Of a stretch of 64,000 nt of DNA, positions 57,266 through 64,000 are shown in pieces. Under the pieces are notes generated by a model. It had not been told where the DNA came from and did not search any database. It saw nothing but the letters and a program-made list of their open reading frames with translations. The position numbers and the translations under genes were made by a program. Source of the DNA: Notamacropus eugenii (taxonomy: Eukaryota; Chordata; Mammalia; Diprotodontia; Macropodidae); assembly GCF_028372415.1 (NCBI RefSeq), contig NC_092878.1, forward strand, positions 139,954,804-140,018,803, written 5' to 3'. Position 1 is the stretch's first letter. Every line of letters starts with the position of its first letter.

Positions 57266-57950
57266 AACATTATTTAATGGGCATTTTGGTCACCTTTGAA
57301 TTTAAGTGCTCAAGGAAAATATTTGCAAAAAATACCACCATGAAAATTGATGGAAGTTTTATTTGCCATATATCCATTGCAGAAGGGGAAATATTATAAA
57401 AATTCTGCAAAGGACTTAAGACATTCCAAATTAAATCAACATATATTTTGATTCTCGGTGACTTCTATTTAAAAGAGTGAACAGGAAAGGATGGAAAAAA
57501 TAAACTATGCAGCATAGATCAGGAATTAAGAAGGAGAAAAGGTAGAGTGTTACCAGTTACCTTGAAGGATTCGCATCCATATAACGTGAACAAGTTCCTT
57601 GAAAAGAGAACCAGAAAGTACTGAGCCCAGTAAGCACAAAACAACATCACCCAGAAAAAAGAAATTGATTATTTTTTATCATACAGGAAGTGACTCATTC
57701 CTGATATAGGAGTCATTCTTGAGTCAACTCTCAGTGTATATTCAAACCACAGACCTGTAGAAAGGATTAAAATTAGCATAGAGTTAGAAAAAAAATGATA
57801 TAAATGCAAAAATGAAATGTAATTCGAACAGCTCTAGCCAGTTCTATTTAAATGTTATTGATAAAAACAGTATATGCATGAAAAAAGATCTATGTCTGAA
57901 GCATACTTTTTACTTTAGTTTTGTTTAGTTTTTATATTTTGGGTATGTTT
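57266..57950. other. No recognised feature
   Basis: AT-rich sequence without named repeats or frames. Confidence 0.4.
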
Positions 57951-57954
57951 TCTT

Positions 57955-58135
57955 TTACAATATGACTAATATGGATATGTTTTGCATGACTACACATGTA
58001 AAACCTCTTTCAAATTGCTTGCCTTCTCAATGATGGAATGGGAGGGAAGAATGGAAAGAATTTGGAACTCAAAATTTTGAAAATGTTTTTACATGTAACT
58101 GGGAAAAATTAAACACTAAGTAAAATTTTAAACAA
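57955..58135 (+). mobile_element. L1/HAL1-type 3' end fragment
   Basis: 'atgttttgcatgactacaca', 'tcaaattgcttgccttctca', 'gaatttggaactcaaaattt', 'ttacatgtaactgggaaaaa'. The same 3' UTR block occurs in all HAL1 copies and in L1 ends, so the family cannot be decided. Confidence 0.65.
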
Positions 58136-59635
58136 AGAAAAATAGATCTATGTAACACTACAGTAATCTCATGCAGAAGTTTAGCTTGGGTAAATCATTT
58201 GCCATCACCAAGAGATCAAATTATGATTTAGTTAGGAAATTTTTGACATAGTTGCAAGTAGAGAAATGTGATAATCAAGGACAATGCATATTTAGAGTAT
58301 AAACTTATTTTTAAAATCTTACAGAAAAGGATGATGGGACATTGTGAGTAGTCTCACTACCTAAGACAGAAGCAATGGAGGATAAAACAAATTTAAAGAA
58401 AGGTTTGGTGAGAAAGCCATCCAAGAAAAGTCATTTTGAAGGCATTTACATATAAAAAAATGGAAAGATGAAAACAAGCAGAAGAATAACATAAAGGAAT
58501 TACAAAGACTTCATAATTCTTTTAAAGCATCATGGGTTGTAGTGTCTAGGACATTTCTAATATCAGAGTCTGGGATGTGCTGGAGTTATTTAAATATTCA
58601 ATTAAATAAATTATTTAAGTATCTTAACAAAAAAAAGGAGATGAATTGGTCGCATTGCAAATTCAAGGGATTTTGAGGGTGACAATCCATGTGTTCTACT
58701 ATATTCTCCTGATGTCTAGTCAAAATGAGAACACAGTCTCCAGTAAGTTGAAGAGACTTCCTGTGTGTACTTATGAAAGGGTATGGGCAAGATTTATAAA
58801 GGGTAAGTATGTGTGGATGTGCTGCAAACTCAATTAGTTGAATATTATAATCAGCCAATACTACATAGGGTCAAGGGCTGGCAAGGAATGGTGATGGGGA
58901 GAATTGCAGTGAAGAAGGAGAGGAAGAGAAAGGAGGAAAGTATAGATTGCTAGCTTGCTTCTGGAAGAAAAGGTGGTGACAACTGGCTTTGTGATCATTA
59001 TTTTGCCATTGTTGGATTTGGTGATTTAGGTTTAGAACCGAGGATTAAATGTGGAAGTTTAATTGACCTCTTTTTGCATACACTAACAAATTAGTGTGAA
59101 ACATTGCTTTATTTTCTATAAGAATGCCATCCATGTCTTATTAACAAAAGAACAGCCATTATCATCTCAAATAATAGAATATAAAAATTGCAGAATAGAA
59201 AAAAAAGCATAAAGTTCAGATAAAATCTACTTCAGGTAAGATAATTTTATTCAAGGTTTTATTGTTATACGTTTCCTTTTTATTTCTTTTTTTTTAAAAC
59301 TTTTGCACAGCTCAGAGTTGCATAAATCAATACACCATTATTATATATGTACATCATGCAACCACATAAGTGTTAATAATTTCTTTGAAAATTTAACTAT
59401 CAGTTTCAGTCATGCAGAAGAGCAGACAGGGAAAATTTGTTCCTTTACTTGTGTTTAGCGATTTTTTCAGTTTTCCTTCTCCCTGCCTCCTCCCTCCCAC
59501 TATAATTGGATTGATTCAACAAACATTTTTCAACACCTAACACTGAATCACAGAATTTATAATTTGGAGGGGAATTCAGCAGTTACTTAACCTAAACTGT
59601 AAACAAAAGGAATCTCTACAGTAATATGCTTTAAC
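58136..59635. other. No recognised feature
   Basis: About 1.5 kb with no gene. A faint old-repeat phrase lies near 59540-59600. Overlapping frames on both strands at 58598-58858 have no homology I can see. Confidence 0.4.
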
Positions 59636-59639
59636 TCTC

Positions 59640-60170
59640 ATAGATAACATTACAAATATGGATCTGATGACTGTGAGAAATGTATCCTGCAATCCACTGG
59701 CTAGACAAAATATATGAATTCTTGACCAGCTCATTTCTTAGTTAAGCCTAGGGAGCCATCATGATCTGGCAATTCTTTGTTGATTTCTATGGATCTGCAG
59801 GATTGAAATCTGATCCATATGTAGGGAGAATAAGCAGTCATTAGAACCAGAGAGAACATAGACAGTAAAGAGATATGAAGGGAAACCAAAAAATAACCGC
59901 AGAGAACACAGACAGTAGAGAGATAGAGGAGAACAACTAATGTTGTACCAATCCTAAGATCCTTGTCGTAGCAGTATATGAGGCAGAGCAATACATGGTA
60001 CCTAGGTGGTACCATGAATTTTGTCAGGATAGTAATTGAATCTTCAAATGGGGTTGAGGGTGAAAGGAAAGAAACAACACTCATTAGAAGATGGAAATAT
60101 TTGTCATTGGATGGTGTAATCTCTGAGCCTGAGTTGCCTTATAAGTAAAATTTAGGGGGTGGGATGAACT
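59640..60170 (-). mobile_element. LTR-retroelement fragment, copy 1
   Basis: It is closely similar to 61945-62330 in the same orientation ('gagccatcatgatctggca', 'tgaaatctgatccatatg', 'ggtggtaccatgaattttgt'). Compared with the second copy it carries an internal duplication of about 48 bp near 59865-59930 ('agagaacatagacagtaaag' / 'agagaacacagacagtagag'). The minus-strand 117-codon frame has a hydrophobic stretch and might be a viral envelope or LTR-region relic, but I recognise no domain. Confidence 0.5.
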
Positions 60171-60199
60171 GAGATATCTTCTGCTTGAAGATGCCACCC

Positions 60200-60800
60200 C
60201 TTGAGGCAGCCCATTTCACTTTAGGATAGTTCTAATTGTCAGCAAGGTTTTCCTAACTTCAAGACTAAACTTGCTTTATGACTCCACTTTTTACTCCTAA
60301 TTCTTCCCTCTGGGCCCAAACTGAACAAGTCTAATCTTAACTCCACTTGACAGTCTACAAATAAAGACTGATCTCATATCACCCTAGTCTCCTCTTCTTC
60401 AGGCCAAACTACCCACATCCTTCCACTGATATTTATATGTTGCAGACTTAAGTCCTTTCATGACCCTGGCGGTTCTCCTCACGACATTCATAGCTTCATA
60501 GGTTTGATTTCTTCTTTGGTACTAAAGTATATGACTTTACATTTATCACTGCTGAATTTCATCTTATTAGATTCAACTCAGTACTTGAGCCTATCAATAT
60601 CCTTTGGGATACCATCTTGTAGTATTGCCCATCCTTTCATATTATCTGCAAATTTTATGAGCATACTGTCTATGTCTTTAGTTTTTAGCTGTATCATTAC
60701 TAAAAATGTGGAATAGCACATGGTCAAACATTTATGCCTATAATATTCCACTGCAGACCTCCAGTCACACTGACATTGAATCATCAATAACTACTTTTTT
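60200..60800 (+). mobile_element. CR1/L3-like LINE remnant
   Basis: 'acatttatcactgctgaatt', 'tcatcttattagattcaact', 'ttatctgcaaattttatgag', 'gaatagcacatggtcaaaca' and 'cattgaatcatcaataacta' follow an order known from CR1/L3-type LINE remnants across amniotes. The orientation given is that of the recognisable text; the coding strand is uncertain. Confidence 0.5.
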
Positions 60801-61135
60801 TACATTCTATGTATCAGGTAACATGTAAGAATTTGGAGATACAGAGAAAAAAACAAAACACCATACTTTGGAGATGGGAGATTGGGGTGGAGGAGGGAAC
60901 GCAGTAATATATTATATACACAGATAAATAGGAGGCATAAATACAAGGCAATAGCTTAGATAGGCAATAGCAAAGAGCTTACTTCTCTCTTTTTCGACAA
61001 TTATTGGTTCTCTTTCACCGAGTCTAGCCATTCAACAATAATAAGCTAAAATTTAGGTTGTAAAAGATTTTATCTCTTCTTAATAAAAGGTGGTTACTAG
61101 CTAGCTAAGCTGAAGAATTATGAGAATCAGCATAT
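60801..61135. other. No recognised feature
   Basis: Nothing recognised. Confidence 0.35.
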
Positions 61136-61139
61136 TAGC

Positions 61140-61320
61140 CAAAACAAATGCAGTAGGCAGTTATGAAGATTCCTTCCATGAAAATCTGAGCCATTCTGAA
61201 AAGAGTTAGGCAGTCTTTTGTCCTTCACATGATCTGCACGGATGAAGAGGCCCAGGGTGCATGCCTATTTGAAAGCAAAACTAATCTGTGGACAGTGATT
61301 GCTAAGGGAGACGCACACAT

Positions 61321-61358
<38 letters not shown>

Positions 61359-62330
61359 GGGTGAATATTGTATCAGCAAGAAACCCAACATGTACAGGAG
61401 GTCCTGAAGTCCAGGTTCTTATGTCTGCTTTTCTAAAAGGAAAGCAGCTTTTTAGGACTCAACAATCACTTTAATCAAGCACATATATCATTCACTTAGT
61501 TCAGGGGGGAAAGTCAGCACCCAGAACTTCATAGAAAATGCAGAGAAACAATATTTAACAGACAGGGCTTCCAGCTGCCTGACCATAAGCAATATACGCA
61601 TCATATATCAATAGACAGATTCAGCTGTCTGACCATTATACACATACATAGTTACCAGAGACAGAAGCATCAGCATCTGGGTTTTCGAAACCAGGGACTT
61701 CTTAGCTGGTACCCAGAGTCTTGTCTGACCAAAGGCTTCCAATGAGCAAGCCCCAAAGCAAAACCCGTTCTCAGAGTATTTATATACTTTTCAGAACCAG
61801 AGGACATCACAACCCTTGAGAACCAGTGCCTCATTAGAAATTAACAAAAGGTATGGACCTTACTACAAAGCAAATCTTCCCTAATCAAAGTTTCCTTAAT
61901 GGGCAATCTGGTTAATGGGTGGGGAAGATCTTCAACTTTCATAATTACCATTACAAATATGGATGTGATGACTATGAGAAATGTATCCTTTAAGCCACTG
62001 GCTAGAAAGAAATGAATCCCTGACCAACTCATTTCAGAGTTAAGCCTAAGGAGCCATCATGATCTGGCAGTTCTTTATTGATTTCCATGGACCTGCAGGA
62101 TTGAAATCTGATCCATATGAAGGGAGAATAAGCAGTCGTTAGAACCAGAGAGAACATAGACAGTAAAGAGATAGAGGAGAGCAACTGATATTGTACTAGT
62201 CCCAAGATCCTTGTCATAGTAGCACATGAGACAGGGATTTCACCTAGGTGGTACCATGAATTTTGTCAGGATAGAAATTTAGGGGGTGATGTGAACTGAG
62301 ATATCTTCTGTGATCTCTTACAGCTCTAAA
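61140..62330 (-). mobile_element. LTR-like sequence with TATA box and polyadenylation region, copy 2
   Basis: Read on the minus strand, 61945-62330 repeats copy 1. Then comes a TATA-like 'agtatataaatactctgaga' (near 61770-61790), a moderately GC stretch, and an ATTAAA signal 'gattaaagtgattgttgagt' near 61465-61480. This order (U3, TATA, R with poly(A) signal) is that of a retroviral LTR. Exact ends and target duplications could not be fixed. Internal genes are not present. Confidence 0.55.
61319..61358 (+). repeat. (CA)n microsatellite
   Basis: About 18 CA units, preceded by 'cgcacacatgcac'. Confidence 0.95.
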
Positions 62331-63424
62331 TATCCTGTGACCACTTTCAAACTACCCTTGGATATGAGTTCCTTTCACTTCTTTACATGACTTTTTTTGG
62401 TTAGATGCTAATTGGTAGCCTAAAGCTTACAAAAGAAATGGAGACCCTTATTTTCAAGTTCAGGTGAGCCAAACTCAGATATATCCAGTAACTTGGGGGA
62501 TGAGCCATTATTTGATATAAGAATATCAAAATAGGCACAACATCCAGACTTCTCTGAATTGCATATTCTGGGAGCTTCCACTACCAGATATTTCTTTTTT
62601 TTAATTTATTTTTAGTTTTCAGCATTAATTTCCATGATATTTTAAGTTGCAAATTTTCTCCCCATATGTCCCATCCCCAACCCCAAAATATCATGCATTC
62701 TGATTACCCCTTCCACCATTCTACCCTCCCTTCTATCACACCCCTCCCTTCTCTTACCCACACCTCTTTCTTCTTGCAGGGCAAAATAGATTTCGATACC
62801 CCATCATCTTTTTTCTTATTTCTTATTTCCAGTTGCATGCAAAACACAATTCTCAACTTTCCTTCCTAAAACTTTAAGTTCCAGCTTCTCTCCCTTCCTC
62901 CCTCCCCACCCATCCCCACTGAGAAGGCAAGCAAATCAATACAGTTTATACATGTGTAGTTATGCAAAAGACTTCCATAATAGCCATGTTGTGAAAGAAT
63001 AACTATATTTCCCTCCATCCTATCCTGTCCTTCATTTATTCTATTCTCTCTTTTGACCTTGTCCCTCCCCAAAAGTGTATACTTTTAATTACTCCCTCCT
63101 CCTATTTGCTCTTCCTTTTATCTTCCCCCGACACCCCACTTATCCCCTTCTTTCTTAAGTTCCTGTATTGTGAGATAGATTTTCATAGCAAATTGAGTGT
63201 TCATGTCATTCTCTCCTTAAGCCAAATGTGGTGAGAGTAAGCTTCATTTTTTCCCTCCCACCTCCCCCCTTTTCCCCTTCGTTGAAAAAGCTTTTTCTTG
63301 TCTCTTTTATGACAGATAATTTGCCCCTTTCAATTTCTCCTTTTCTCCTCCCAATATATTCCTCTCTCACGACTTAATTTTATTTTTTACATATCATCCC
63401 TTCCTATTCAACTCACTCTGTGGC

Positions 63425-63660
<236 letters not shown>

Positions 63661-63794
63661 TCTAAACTACTGAAATACTGAGCAAAGTTTCAAGAGTTCT
63701 AATGTTATCTTTCCATGTAGGAATGTAAAACATTCAACTTTAATAAAGGTGCTATGATTTCTCTTTCCTGTTTACCTTTTCATGCTTCTCTTAA

Positions 63795-64000
63795 TTACTG
63801 TGTTTGAGAGCCAAATTTTCTATTCAGCTCTGGTCTTTTCATCAATAATGCTTGAAAGTCCTCTATTTCGTTGAATGACCACTTTTTCCCCTGAAGTATT
63901 ATACTCAGTTTTGCTGGGCAGGTGATTCTTAATTTTAATCCTAGTTCCATTGACTTCTGAAATATCAAATTCCAAGCCCTTTGATCCCTTAATGTAGAAG
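63795..64000 (-). pseudogene. HAL1 ORF1, C-terminal part (copy K)
   Basis: The reverse complement matches the last ~65 codons of copy B ORF1, including the block before 'RITYPSKL' and the 'KRPEL' motif. Substitutions include the change of the 'F' codon region near the end ('gagagccaaattt'). It is probably not functional, but most of the frame lies outside the window. Confidence 0.7.

Overview
The window looks like one stretch of a marsupial (metatherian) nuclear genome. The basis is its repeat content: half-L1 (HAL1) retrotransposons that carry only an L1 ORF1, tRNA-derived SINEs starting with a 'ggcagctagg' type head and ending in an RTE-like tail, an RTE/BovB-like LINE, L1 3' ends of marsupial type, and low CpG outside two small islands. 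An opossum-like genome is the most natural fit, but the species cannot be fixed from sequence alone. There is no bacterial or phage gene organisation.

Left third (1-20 kb): a long, decayed RTE/BovB-like element (about 1.33-7.08 kb) is interrupted by a SINE, an L1 3' end and a 3.07-kb HAL1 with an open 362-codon ORF1 (4477-5565). A second, older HAL1 follows (7.7-10.7 kb). Next is a minus-strand L1 (10.78-13.69 kb) that has itself taken a 614-bp solo LTR and a truncated HAL1. A 5'-complete but 3'-truncated HAL1 (14.76-15.72 kb), a SINE and a further full-length HAL1 (17.0-19.8 kb) complete this cluster.

Middle (20-33 kb): mostly unrecognised sequence with old SINE, L2 and L1 remnants, then two HAL1 copies almost back to back (26.72-28.22 kb, internally deleted, and 28.26-32.10 kb, with L1, SINE and GATA-microsatellite insertions).

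At 33.4-33.72 kb lies a CpG-rich island unlike its surroundings. It ends in a strong-context ATG followed ten bases after the start triplet by a good splice donor. This is the best candidate for a host promoter and first coding exon. No second exon could be identified, so 33.7-64 kb may be intron or intergenic sequence. That part holds L2, CR1/L3-like, MIR-like SINE and L1 remnants, another HAL1 (48.33-51.18 kb), two copies of an LTR-like sequence with a TATA box (59.6-60.2 and 61.1-62.3 kb), and a minus-strand HAL1 that leaves the window at 64000.

Target-site duplications (TSDs) flank most of the younger insertions and allow their relative order to be read. The only long open reading frame with recognisable protein homology is the HAL1 ORF1; HAL1 copies depend on an L1 ORF2 protein supplied from elsewhere.
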